The translations under genes and the position numbers were made by a program. A stretch of 64,000 nt of DNA from contig NW_024044459.1 in the NCBI RefSeq assembly GCF_014851395.1, positions 19,974,664 to 20,038,663 on the forward strand. Reading direction: 5' to 3'. The notes below the pieces were generated by a model, which saw only the letters and a list, made by a program, of their open reading frames with translations, was not told the origin of the DNA and made no database searches. This stretch comes from Micropterus salmoides. Lineage: Eukaryota; Chordata; Actinopteri; Centrarchiformes; Centrarchidae. Positions within the stretch are counted from its first letter, which is position 1, and every line of letters starts with the position of its first letter. Shown in pieces: positions 53,601 through 64,000 of this stretch.

Positions 53601-56600
53601 AATTAACCTCAACTATTTCAAAATGTTTAGAGGCTAACAATGTACATTTGTAACATTCTCCTTTCTCCCTATGTGTGTGCGTGTGTGCACAAGTGTGTAC
53701 GTGTGAAAGGTATTGAGACTTTAAAGGTTCGTTGACTTGTTCCTGTCAGAGAACTCTTGTAAATTAAGAACCGTTTTGCCAAGGTTGTCCATAAAGTTCC
53801 ATGTGTGATTGAATGCACTGTGCACAATAAACAACAAAAAAAAAAGGTAATAAAATACATCGGGGGGGTGGGGTGGGGGTTCGTCTGTTGGCATATGTGA
53901 ATCCTGCAGAAATATTACATTTTCACGGTCTATTATTATCATATTGTCAATTTTACAGTTGCTCAGGCATGAATTTAAACCATAGAACCTTGGGATCAAT
54001 CGGTCCATTTCATGAATGAACTCTATAATCTATATATTAGGAGTTATCCTCATGAATGTACCAGTGTTGAGCAAGTTAATGGAAAATGAGTCTCTAATAT
54101 AAAATAAAATAATTGAATTACTTTACCAATTAATGCATATAAGTAATTCCTAGAAAAAGTAAATTTTGCATTACTTTTAAACATCTGCTTCAATTCTCTT
54201 AATAATGCACACATTCCTATTTTAGTGTAGTGTAGCTGTGGCACAGTGTTGGAGAAGACAACTCTCAAACTTAATCACTTATTGCGCCAACTATCGCTGT
54301 GATGAAAAGTAAGATAGCACTGGGGTCTTTTGCGGTTAGCTTTGTAGAAGCGTGTTGTTGCTTCAGAATAGTAGAATTACCCGTCTTTGATGTGGATTCA
54401 GATCTTGCACCTGCGCATAGACTACAACTCACCACTATTTGCTTGTTCCTTGAGGATCAAGGAAAAATAATGTCCATATATCCAGGACAGCAAGCTCACG
54501 TTTCTTGACCTGTCGGCCACTGTGTGCAGTCTAATGCTGATTGATTGATGTCATTCATTGCACTGCCGTAAGGTCGCGTCGGTCTTAGTTTTGGCTGTAG
54601 GTAAAAGGTTTGAACTTTCACCAATTTAGTCCTTGTATTTAGTTTTTCCTTCTAGCGCATTGGGAAAAAAACTACTATTTTGTAACAATTTGGATATATC
54701 CAATTTATTTTAGAATTGGAAAATGAATCAATTATGCTAGCCACTGTAACAGCCACTGTGATGTTACTTATCCTTTTTCTATGTCTCTCTCTCTTTCTCC
54801 CTCCCTCCCTTTCTGTATATGTGACCATCTGTTGGAATTAAGTTAGTATAATCGTCTGTGTTTCACTGTGCATCCATATGCTTGTGGTTATGACCTGTGT
54901 GTTTCCTAATGTTTCTAAGACTTTGCCAGGCATTTGGATAAAATACTGTGCTGATGTGGCAGCTTGGAGAGACAGGCTCACAGGAGGTAACCACAGCAGA
55001 GTTTCAGTCAATGACATGAAAAGAAAACCAAGCTCAAAAACTGAATATTATTCCAACTACAATAATTTGATGCTCTCCACAGGTTTCTTGTTGTTAAGCA
55101 TGTTCCTGATACACAAAACAAACCAAAACACATCCCCAGCTTTAAATACACCTATCTCTGTCTTTGGAAGCAGCTAAAGTTTGAGGTTATGGGTGGTGAT
55201 GTGGTAAAGTGCTGTATTTACTAGTTACCACAGGTGCCAGTGAGCAAATCCAGAACTTGCGTCCACTCCCGCAGTTAGCACTGCGTCATCCATCCATCCC
55301 AGCCTATTTGCCCTTACACCCTTTATCTGACGCTTTCTCTCTCTCTGTGCTTTATTCTTTTTTCAGCATTCGAGCATCTCAGCTGCCATTTAGGCCACAG
55401 AAATATGACGTCTGGTGCTCTAATGATTTGCCGACCATAAGTGGAAATGCCCACCATGAATCATGAAAATGCATTTTCCCATTTCCATTATGGAGGAGAC
55501 TACATGCTTACAGAGAGATTTACACCGTCATTGGTTTCTCATCCTTACTCTCTCTCTCTCTCTCGCTCGCATCCTCCCTCTGTGCTGTGTTGACCATATT
55601 TTCCCTTCCATTCATTTTCCTGTTCAACTCATTTATGTTCTCCATGTTTTTCTATTTTATGCTGGCCAAAGGCATGCCATGTGTATGGCATGGACAGAAG
55701 TGAATATGTGAAACACCTTGATGAGTCCCCTTGAGTTCTGCTGATGTTTCAATCTCATTAGTTTACAAATCCATCCTTATTTTTACTCCCTGAAGGATCT
55801 TAAATTGAATTAATGTAAGATTACTGTGGGGGCAGCTGCATGCTTGACTGTAGTTATGCTAGACTATAGCAATTATGGCACTGCTGTTTGAAACACAAGA
55901 CTTCAATCCCAGCAGCATAACACAAGGTTTTCATTTCAGAGTGTTTAGCTGTCCTGGTACAACTTGAGGGAATTTGCATGCTAACCAGCATCAAAAGCAT
56001 GATGGTTCTGCAACTGATTTCTGTGTGCACATCCCAGGTTAAAGCACCGTGTCGTTCTTTGCAGAACTTAAGAAAAATGCCCCCCTTTAGTTTGTGTTGG
56101 AAATCTGTTCACTACAAAGATATATGTCACTGACCTTCTGCTTCCAGTATTTCAGCATATACCTTGAAACACTTGCAAATGCTGTCACAACAAACACACA
56201 GAACTCTCATAAATGAATAGAGCTAATTGTAATTTAAGATCAGTGGCTGGGTTACGTTAGGAGTTGCTATTGATTTGATAGTATGTGCAGAATCATAATG
56301 GTCGAGGTTTATCTGGGGCTCAGACACTACACTCCAATGCATTCCAAATCATGATGTCTCTTTATGTTATTAATCTCACATCTGCCTAATCAGATCCAAT
56401 CAAGGGTAATTGCACATGTAAGAATTTTAAACAAAATAGTCATTACAGTGCATTGCGTCATTCATGTACTGCATGCGGGTATGCACTCAGATTTCTTTCT
56501 TCTCTGGATCTGTCACTCATTGGCTTTCACTTTCTCTCTCCCTATCTGGTTCTTTTCAGAGGCAATTGCTTGGGAAACAGAAATATCATGCACAGTCTAT

Positions 56601-56852
56601 GTGGATGTAAGTGGAAGTGCTTCTTATGCAGCTAACCAGAGCTCTGATCGGTCTGAAGTAGAGACTCAACACCAACACAATGACTGGTTACCTAGCAACC
56701 GATGACCAATATTACTCATTTCGGAGATCATTCTGCAGCTCCAGGTCGCCTTAAGGTTGCATAGAAAAGAAGACTTAACATGCATACTAAAACCTAAACA
56801 TTTTAGTGTACATGATGAAATGCAAAATAATTTTATATAATTAATTTACATG
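53601..56852. other. Intergenic sequence, no gene seen
   Basis: It contains a GT-rich stretch near 53673-53705, a G-rich tract near 53862-53880 and a CT run (55547-55564). None of the open frames resembles a known protein. Confidence 0.6.
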
Positions 56853-57089
56853 TATGGCTGCGTATTGAACCTTAATACTTTTGTGGTACCAACCAAAATG
56901 TGTCTGGAGCACCATCAAAAACAGTTGAGCACTAAAAGTATAGGCATTGCATGCTTGGTCAGATTCCTAATCTTGTTATTGTACAGCTGCTAGTGTTTAG
57001 ACAAAGGTAACAAAAAAAAAAGATATTTTGGTGTTAGCCCTATTGTATCTGAGTTAGTATTGAAAATGTTCAAACAATACCCAGCCCTA
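56853..57089. mobile_element. Degenerate hAT-like miniature element (237 bp)
   Basis: The left end TATGGCTGCGTATTGAA and the right end, read on the - strand, TAGGGCTGGGTATTGTT form imperfect inverted repeats. They resemble the GGGCTGGGTAT-type termini common in fish hAT miniature elements. I could not find a convincing 8-bp target duplication, so the boundaries are uncertain and the copy is old. Confidence 0.5.
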
Positions 57090-58207
57090 CTTCATACGCG
57101 ATTATCAGGATGAATATCCAATCATGTTTCTTAGAAATGGAACTACTTTGCAACAGCAAATATGTTTTAAAGGAAACATAACACTGAGCGGATGTCTGGC
57201 AAGTTGCAAAATATGTTGATAGTGAATGTATCAATAAAATGTTCAGTGACAACATATTTAATTTGTTTTATGCTTGTTTTAAACTAAAATACCTAATCTT
57301 ACAATATCCGCTTGTTGTGACCACAGAATTATTAAACCTTTTTATGGTTATGTTTAGGCACTTGCAACACTTGGTTAATATTAAGGAGAATATAAATGAA
57401 TTGAACAGGAAAATGAATGGGAAGGAGGACACAGTCAACACAGCACAAAGGGAGGATGCAAGAGAGAGAAAGAGGCAAAGAATAAGAAAGCAAGCCATTA
57501 CTTTTGTCACCACCACATTATTGGGAAAACAATTTAGTGCTATATAAATGTAATTACGGGAGACAGGGTTGGATTATCATCATGTATTCCTTTTGCTGTA
57601 CCGCATTGATGCAGATGAACATTCCTTCCCTTTCATCCAATACATGTACTCATGGATCATAGAAACTAATGTTAGGGAAAACTTACCACGTCATTGTTAT
57701 TTCTGGAATGAGTCCTCTACAAATTAGTTAAAATGACATTCACACTATTATCACAAATAAATAAAATTGCTTTTATACCAAACTTTTAAAAAATTCACTA
57801 ATCTTTCTTGAAGAGCTTTAATTAGGTTTCAATGAAAGGGAAATATCACACAAGAAACATGCAAATAGCATCAAAAAGAGGTTTCTTTCAATATGCGGAA
57901 AGTGATTCTAATTTTGTACGAGCAAAGCTTGAGTCAATATTCAGTATATACATATATCAATATTCAATATATCAATATAATTGCAATATATAATTTTTTT
58001 TAAAATTAACAATCAGCCTTTATTTCATTTGACAGTTGTAAGTCATACTGTTTATTACAATTTTATAATTTAATCCCCCCTCCCCAAAATACACACCATC
58101 GGACAAAAGTTAAACTCTCTCTAGTAACACCACAACTACAACAGTGAAATGAAATCCAACAGAGAAGACTTTAGTAAAAATAAAAAAATAAAACACACAC
58201 ATATACA
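57090..58207. other. Intergenic sequence, AT-rich, no gene seen
   Basis: Low-complexity AT-rich DNA around 57930-58010. No coding signal. Confidence 0.65.
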
Positions 58208-58408
58208 CAGGTGCTGGTCATATAATTAGAATATCCTCAAAAAGTTGATTTATTTCAGTAATTCCATTCAAAAAGTGAAACTTGGATATTATATTCATTC
58301 ATTACACACAGACTGATATATTTCAAATGTTTATTTCATTTAATTGTGATGATTAAAACTGACAACTAATGAAAATCCCAAATTCAGTATCTCCGAAAAA
58401 TTACATTC
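58208..58408 (+). mobile_element. Terminal fragment of a DNA transposon, possibly Tc1/mariner
   Basis: It begins CAGGTGCTGGTCATATAATT and runs through AAAAAGTTGATTTATTTCAG and ACACAGACTGATATATTTCA, blocks I recall from an abundant teleost DNA transposon end. The transposase part is absent. The family assignment is from memory and should be checked against a repeat library. Confidence 0.5.
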
Positions 58409-58419
58409 ACCAGTATGTA

Positions 58420-58715
58420 TCAAAATTACATTCACAAAAAGTGCTTCTTTTTGCCAACCGACAAGCTCAGACTGTCATATGAGGTGTCTAACAACATCAT
58501 GGACAGGATTCCCTACAAGAAACACCCGCTAAGTCTTGATCAAGGGCAATTTTCGCTCTGAAATCTCATGTGAGGCCAGAAACAGGAGGAAACCTGAGTC
58601 AGTGTTCGCAAGAAAAAACACATAGAGGAACTGCTAGCAAGACTATTTACTAACATTACTCCAACAGAACTAACTCCTCTCTCCAAAAAGAAGCACTTTG
58701 TGGATGTAATTTTGA
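58420..58715. repeat. Long inverted repeat, arms of 31-33 bp around 232 bp
   Basis: The left arm 58420-58452 is the reverse complement of the right arm 58685-58715, with one 2-base gap and one mismatch. The word AATTACATTCAC also occurs twice in direct orientation at the left side. The spacer and right flank translate on + into short open pieces with normal protein texture (for example LPTDKLRLSYEVSNNIMDR) broken by stops. I do not recognise the protein. It may be a rearranged transposon or retrocopy remnant. Confidence 0.6.
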
Positions 58716-60240
58716 CAGGGACGATTGCTCCAAAGGAATATGTTGCAACAACCGCAGCCAGATCCTGTAAGGATTCCACAACGTTTTGTACCTGCTAGAA
58801 AAGTGATAGAACTATATCATGGACATTTTCAAAGACACATGCAACTGCGTCCTCCACACACACACAACAGTAATAATAAAAGTGGTCTTTTGCCTGTGTA
58901 AAACTGTTTTAAATTGTGTTAATGCCTTATCTTTTAAGATCACTATACAGAGTGGCTCTAAGTTTTTGTTCTCTTGTATGAATTTGTGTACCCCTCATCC
59001 CCCCTTGCCAGGCCATCCTTGTAAATAAGAAATTGTTCGTAAGTGTCTTGCATGGTTACATAAAGGTTATATGGATAAAATACTAGTCATTTCGAAGTCA
59101 AAATGTCTGAAAATAGTGCCCATTTTTACAAATACCAAAATGACCCTTTAAATAAATAGGGGGAACACAATGTTTGATATATACAGAATACTTAGCAAAA
59201 ACAATGCCATCAAATACAACATCAGAAAAAAACACCACAATTTAAGCTTGGAAATAAACTATTCTTCTGAACTTTCAATTGTGAAATATGCGATTTCCTT
59301 TTGCCCTTGACAGAAGATAACATAAATGCAGTGGTGAGTTGCTGAGAAGAAAAACTATTTAAATGCTATAGTTTATCAGAGGTGAGCTATATTTCCTCAC
59401 CTCATTGATCGACTCTTTGAGTACCTGAAAGAAACATCTCTCGCCGCTGACCTTTGAATTGAGCATTCCTTGTTCCTCTTGGGTCAGAATGAACCTTTAA
59501 CTAGTTGGCGTCCTTCGTCTTTGCCAGGAAATGACTATAGTTCAAGTGGAAGTTCTTAACAGCTGGTAGCTGCGATCCATAAACAGAAGATGGAGGCCCT
59601 GATTGGAGCAGCACACTGTGCAACGTCAAGCTTAAGTTTCAGCCTTCTGCCTTGAGTGTAAATCACACAGCGCAGGGAAACAGAAGCCAGATGGTTATTC
59701 ACCTCCCAGCTTTGTGTGTGAATGTGCGCATGTGGGTGCATGTGTGTAATGTAGGTTTATGTGTATTTGTTCACATATTTGAATGCATGGGCTTAATAGG
59801 CGTTGTGTGTCAACATCTGTGTTTCTAGATTCAAGCACAACCATTTTATTATTATTGTTATTGTAGAAATATAATTGTAAAAAACAACACTGATTATGGA
59901 ATTTCATGAGTAATATTTCTCAAATTCACCAATAACAGTTTAAAACAGTCTTATCCCAAAATACAGTATGAAATGAATAGTACAGTCCTTGCAGTGTTTG
60001 ATTTAAAGCAAATGTGGACTGAAAACATGATTTGTCCATTATAGAGAGAGACAAAAATGTATCTGTTGTAATGTAACTGTTTTTTATAAAACGAGGACAT
60101 TTTGGCCAGTTCTCACTTTGACATGTTTTCTGATCTGACGCCCCCATTCTTCATTCATTATTATTATTTATTAGTACTTTCTAAAGCGGTTACTCATTAG
60201 TGTTCAAAAACATTAACATTTTTTAATTACACACCGCTCT
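58716..60240. other. Intergenic sequence, no gene seen
   Basis: Nothing recognised apart from short GT/CA-rich bits near 59715-59760. Confidence 0.6.
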
Positions 60241-60248
60241 GATACAGG
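60241..60248. repeat. Target-site duplication, left copy
   Basis: GATACAGG directly precedes the element at 60249. The right copy GATATAGG (61403-61410) differs at one base. Confidence 0.75.
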
Positions 60249-61402
60249 TAGGGATGAAACAGTATGAAAATTTTATATCATGATTATAGTGACCAAAATT
60301 ATCACGTTTATCAGTATTATCACAGTATTGTAAAAATTGTGCTGAAAAAGATTAAAATGTACTGATACACACTGAAACCATTTCAACAAGTTTTATATTG
60401 AAAACTACAAATAAAATTAAAAAAAATTTGCATAAACATTAAAATAACAGCCAATACCTTTTGTAAACATATGAAAACCATGTAAGTGTGCAATATCATT
60501 ATCAAGATTTTATATATTAATAAATATTTTATAGGTAATACAATGACCCCATGCACAATTACATGAAAACAAATAAATCTTTAGAAGACACTAATAGTAA
60601 GTGCAATGAGCCCCTGTTCTGACACTTTTACAACTAATCAATAAATCAATATTTTATTCAATCATCCTGATGAAGCACATTAGAATAATGACAATAGTAG
60701 CATATCTTACAATGAATCCAATTTCCACGTCACTTATGTGTTGTGATAATAACAGAACATCAATTTGGCTACTTTACTTCAAACTTTAAGGTAACTTTTT
60801 GGGATTTATTTCAATATTGATTAATGCAGTATGATAATCAAATGTATTTCTGCATCAGCGTGGGGGCAAAGAAAGCAACTGAAATTCACATACTGTGCAG
60901 ACAGTCACAGATTGTCTGTAATGTCAGAATCAGCTGTTTTCTCGCTCATATGTAGCCATACGTAGTCTGCAGATTCACAGTGCACACAGCAGTCTTTACA
61001 AAAGCAACCAACACTGAGAGCTTCAGTTTACAAGCTGTTAGCAAGTCAGAGAGACAAACCAAAGCCAAAAGTTAACTCACCCTGCATTCGCAATAAGGTT
61101 ATTGCGATCTCATAAAAACTAAAATACGACCAGACATTAGGGTGACTGAAAAATCTCTGCAGCGCTGTCTTCCACCATTGCTGTCACTGACCCAAACAAA
61201 CCCACGTTGCATACTGCGCGTGCCCGCATGCTTCTGGGAGACTGTCGCTAACTTTGGTTAATGCTGGACAGTATTTGCTGTGAGTTTATAATGGTGCAGT
61301 AACCGAACCCGGTTATCATGGTAATTAAAATGTGTACGGTAATAACAACCGTTGGGAATTTTACCATGGTTTACTGTTAAACCGGTAATGGTTTCATCCC
61401 TA
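60249..61402 (-). mobile_element. hAT-like DNA transposon remnant (1,154 bp)
   Basis: Perfect 12-bp terminal inverted repeats, TAGGGATGAAAC at 60249-60260 and GTTTCATCCCTA at 61391-61402, are flanked by 8-bp duplications that match at 7 of 8 positions. An 8-bp duplication supports the hAT superfamily. The interior is very AT-rich and has no transposase-length frame. On the - strand an ATG at 61178 opens MVEDSAAEIFQSP and then stops, perhaps the start of a deleted transposase; that is weak. The strand is given by that ATG. It is an internally deleted, non-autonomous copy. Confidence 0.8.
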
Positions 61403-61410
61403 GATATAGG
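61403..61410. repeat. Target-site duplication, right copy
   Basis: GATATAGG directly follows the right terminus and pairs with GATACAGG at 60241-60248. Confidence 0.75.
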
Positions 61411-61684
61411 TTTGGTTAGTTTTAGGCACAAAGCTACTTATTTAGGCTAATGGAAATATCATGGTTAAAGGAAACCAGCTTTGACTGATGGTAGGAAACA
61501 AGGGGTCCAGCGATTTGCTGACCAATCCAAACCCCTGACCTCCTCCCTCTGTGGACTTTGTGGCTCTCTAATAACACCACACTATTTCCTCCTTTCCTCC
61601 CAATGGACCAAGAGTCATAATTCCAACAAATTAAATGACAAATGACGTAGTTTGAAACTGCCCCCTGGAACGAGATATGTACCC
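61411..61684 (+). repeat. Dispersed repeat family B, copy 1
   Basis: It shares ordered blocks with 62309-62815: TTTGGTTAG...TTAGGCACAAAG, then GACTTTGTGGCT, TAACAACAC-like and TTTCCTCCCAA, then AAGAGTC.TAAT. The unit looks like a common percomorph repeat. Here it is flanked on both sides by DNA transposons. Confidence 0.7.
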
Positions 61685-62186
61685 CAGTGTTTCCCCAAGG
61701 ATTTTTTCACGAGGGTGGTAGACCCCAGAAACTACCAGTGTCATGGAGCGGGCATGTTACGGATACGTGGTGTTGTTGTAGACAATCAATAAGAAATATT
61801 ACATATTGAATATCAATTAATTTGATGATCATGCAATATAGAAATATTCAAATGTGCAAGTACTTATGGGTCCAATTCACAATAAATGTATTTCAGCAGT
61901 AGGATATTAAAATACTGTATACTATTTAATAGGGGACAATTCACAATGGATGCATTGTTGCAATACATGTATTGTGAATTGTCCCCTATCAAACAGGTGA
62001 TTACTTGACAGCCTCCATGCTGCAGAACACACTGTAAGTGGGTCTGACTGAGGCAAAGCCTGACCAGACATAACTTTATCTTATTTTTTTTTAACAGAAT
62101 ATCTGACTCCACCCACACAGCCACAAAGTCTACTACGAGTTTTCGGGAGGTGGGCCTCTCCCAAAACACTAGAAGGGGAAATACTG
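61685..62186. mobile_element. Probable miniature DNA transposon (502 bp)
   Basis: The left end CAGTGTTTCCCC and the right end, read on the - strand, CAGTATTTCCCC match at 11 of 12 positions as inverted repeats. No coding frame is present. Flanking duplications are not clear, so the superfamily is open. It contains the perfect hairpin at 61929-61989. Related termini occur at 33993 and 53181 (- strand). Confidence 0.6.
61929..61989. other. Perfect 19-bp inverted repeat (hairpin)
   Basis: The arms 61929-61947 and 61971-61989 are exact reverse complements around a 23-base loop that is itself partly self-complementary, so the stem could extend. It may be the palindromic core of the surrounding element or a tiny nested element. 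Confidence 0.9.
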
Positions 62187-62308
62187 TAACCCCATCAATA
62201 GGACGACATCATTTGTCTGTTCCTTTCAAAAATGTAAAAAAATAAAAAATAAAAAATCAATCATTCTGGGAAACAAATCTGTTTTTTGAGGTGACAAAAC
62301 TAGATTAA

Positions 62309-62815
62309 CATTTGGTTAGGCTTAGGCACAAAGTGGCCTAGTAGCTCACCTGGTACATAGCATAAAATGTATCGAGGGTGAATCCTTTCCGCAGTTGGCC
62401 CAGGTTGAAATCGGTCCCAGGCCGCATGTCATACCTTCTCATTCCCCCTTGTTTTTCCTATCTCTCTCATCTGTGACTACCAAATAATTAAAATCAGAAA
62501 TGGCAAAAAATATCTTAAAAAAGGTTAAGGCTCAACTAAGGTTGGGGAAACTTGTGGTTTGGGTTAAATTACTACTTTGTTAAGGTTAGTTGACCTCCAT
62601 CGTTACATCAAGCCAACATTTAATGTTGGTATGAGACAGGCAAACAGCAGTTTCCTGCGGCAAAGTCCCAGGTTTTGTTGACCCATACAGCCCAACTTCC
62701 TACCTATGCGGACTTTGTGGCTATATAACAACACGACCCGGCTTCCACATTTCCTCCCAACCAACAAGAGTCTTAATCACAACGGCCACTAGAGGGCTTT
62801 GTCACTGGAATGTAA
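62309..62815 (+). repeat. Dispersed repeat family B, copy 2, split by a SINE
   Basis: The repeat opens as TTTGGTTAGGCTTAGGCACA, is interrupted by the SINE at 62333-62522 and resumes with GGTTAAGGCTCAACTAAGG. It then carries the GACTTTGTGGCT and TTTCCTCCCAA blocks shared with copy 1. This order dates the SINE insertion after the repeat. Confidence 0.65.
62333..62522 (+). mobile_element. tRNA-derived SINE, copy 2 (degraded)
   Basis: The A box TAGCTCACCTGG (62342-62353) is well kept. The B box (62403-62413) reads GGTTGAAATCG and is decayed, so polymerase III activity is unlikely. The GCCGCATGTCA block, CT-rich body and tail containing GGCAAAAAATATCTTAAAA match the structure of copy 1 at 33798. 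Confidence 0.75.
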
Positions 62816-64000
62816 ACATATGCCGTTTTGAAGTATCTGCAGTATATAACGAGTATAACAGTCAGGCTGTAACGCGCGCATACACAGTGTAATTTATATT
62901 TAGTTCAAGCGTAATATACATTAACACCAGCACTAGCTCATCTAACAGGACCTTTATTGAACTCTAATTGGTTGAGACAGCCACTGTATTGGTTTAGCAG
63001 CAGAGAGGCCATCCTGTCCAGTATTATGGGGTGTGAAAGGAAGAGATGAATATTGAAGGGGAGAGGCAAAGATAATGCTGGTGATAGAGGTTGGCTAAAA
63101 GCTGACAGGACAACCCAATGGAGGGGAAACAGACAACTGACAAGACTCCAGCCATCTGAGCAGAGAGAAGGGTCTAGACCAAGAGGTAAGATCGATCAGC
63201 ATTAGTCAAAAAAGCGATCAATAGGGAGACTGTTAAAAGGCTGGAGAAGCAAACGTCCTTTCAAGGCCCACTCTCTGATAGTCTGCTGGTTTAATCACAT
63301 CCTTCTCAATTACCTAAAACAAATTAATACTGTGGACTTCTATTAGCTTTTGGCGAGAAAAAAAGAGAAATTAATATAGGGAAACATTTGCGTGTGTGTG
63401 TTCTCAATGTGTGAGTGTATATCAGAGATGGATGACTAGAGGAGTAAAGGGGTATAAAGAAGTGAAGCTTATATTAGTGCAGCATCAATCCTCATAATTA
63501 GACATATGTTAACTGAAAAACACTAAACTTGCAGGCGCCTGATCTGTTTGCTCTCTCGCCTCCTTGCCAGAAACGCCTCATTTAAAGGGATTTCTGTGCC
63601 AGCTGTGTTGCGGTGTGGAGGTGCTGTGTGTGTTCTCTGCTAAACCTGTGAGAAATCTCTGTCAGTAAAACTCCAGTCCACTCCTACCACAGCTCTGGCT
63701 ACAAATGGATTTTTTTCACATTCCCACCAAGCTCTGACGCTTTGTCTGGCAGCCTCAGGCTGGCGTGAATTTGCCCATGGGCGATCTCTTCGCTCTTCCA
63801 CTTTTATCTGTCTCCCTTTCTGTCCCTTTGACTACATCTACTCCTCTACCCTCCCTCTGTCTCTTTCATTCCCCTCCAGCTATTCTATCCCTCTCAGTGG
63901 AGACCGTCAAGCCAATCTGCTTCGGTGACACTTCTACAGGATGTCCAAGTTGAACTATGACCCAGGATCCAGGCTTGCCCAAAACTGTCACACGATTTAA
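62816..64000. other. Intergenic sequence, no gene seen
   Basis: No coding exon is recognised. Around 63280-63360 there is a short repeat-free stretch with TTTAATCAC and CAATTACC cores. 63800-63900 is CT-rich, and the frame through it is low-complexity. Confidence 0.6.

Noticed and set aside
58540..58779. 79-codon frame on the - strand
   Set aside because: It overlaps the inverted-repeat structure. The protein texture is better on the + strand, where it is broken, so no gene was called.

Overview
The window is vertebrate nuclear DNA, almost certainly from a teleost fish and probably a percomorph. It has one intron-split gene with GT-AG splice sites, dense (CA)n/(GT)n microsatellites, tRNA-derived SINEs and hAT-type DNA transposons. 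There are no bacterial-style operons, no rRNA genes and no CRISPR array. Species cannot be named from the sequence alone.

The only protein-coding gene I can support is the 3' part of an ephrin-A5 gene (efna5; the efna5a/efna5b paralogue cannot be settled here) on the + strand. Exons 2 to 5 lie at 8012-8304, 22379-22444, 22831-22911 and 24590-24717. They keep one reading frame from an arginine codon split by intron 1 to the stop codon at 24715-24717. Together they give about 189 residues with a single 2-residue length difference from the matching part of human ephrin-A5. Exon 1 (signal peptide, about the first 41 residues) is not in the window, so bases 1-8011 are the end of a long intron 1. 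The stop codon is followed by a long 3' UTR that I place at 24718 to about 29085. It has an internal AATAAA at 27409, a probable final AATAAA at 29059 and three Pumilio-type motifs.

The protein would be a GPI-anchored cell-surface ligand for Eph receptor kinases. Exon 2 encodes most of the receptor-binding fold. Exon 3 supplies the cysteine that closes its second disulfide. Exon 4 is an 81-base in-frame linker cassette. Exon 5 encodes the GPI-anchor signal.

From about 29.1 kb to 64 kb I find no convincing exon. This part looks like a gene-poor flank with microsatellites, repeat copies and several stretches whose composition suggests conserved non-coding regulatory DNA (about 33.2, 45.4, 48.8 and 53.4 kb, plus intronic 13.8 kb). 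Those are hypotheses that need alignment. The best-supported mobile elements are an 872-bp hAT element in intron 2 (8606-9477) with a perfect 8-bp target-site duplication, and a 1154-bp hAT-like element (60249-61402) with a 7/8 duplication. The second sits in a nested repeat cluster at 60.2-62.8 kb.

I did not find a new multi-gene system. The points most worth a second look are the intact hAT insertion, the nested repeat cluster, the long 3' UTR, the skippable exon 4 beside a 174-bp microsatellite, and the candidate enhancers.
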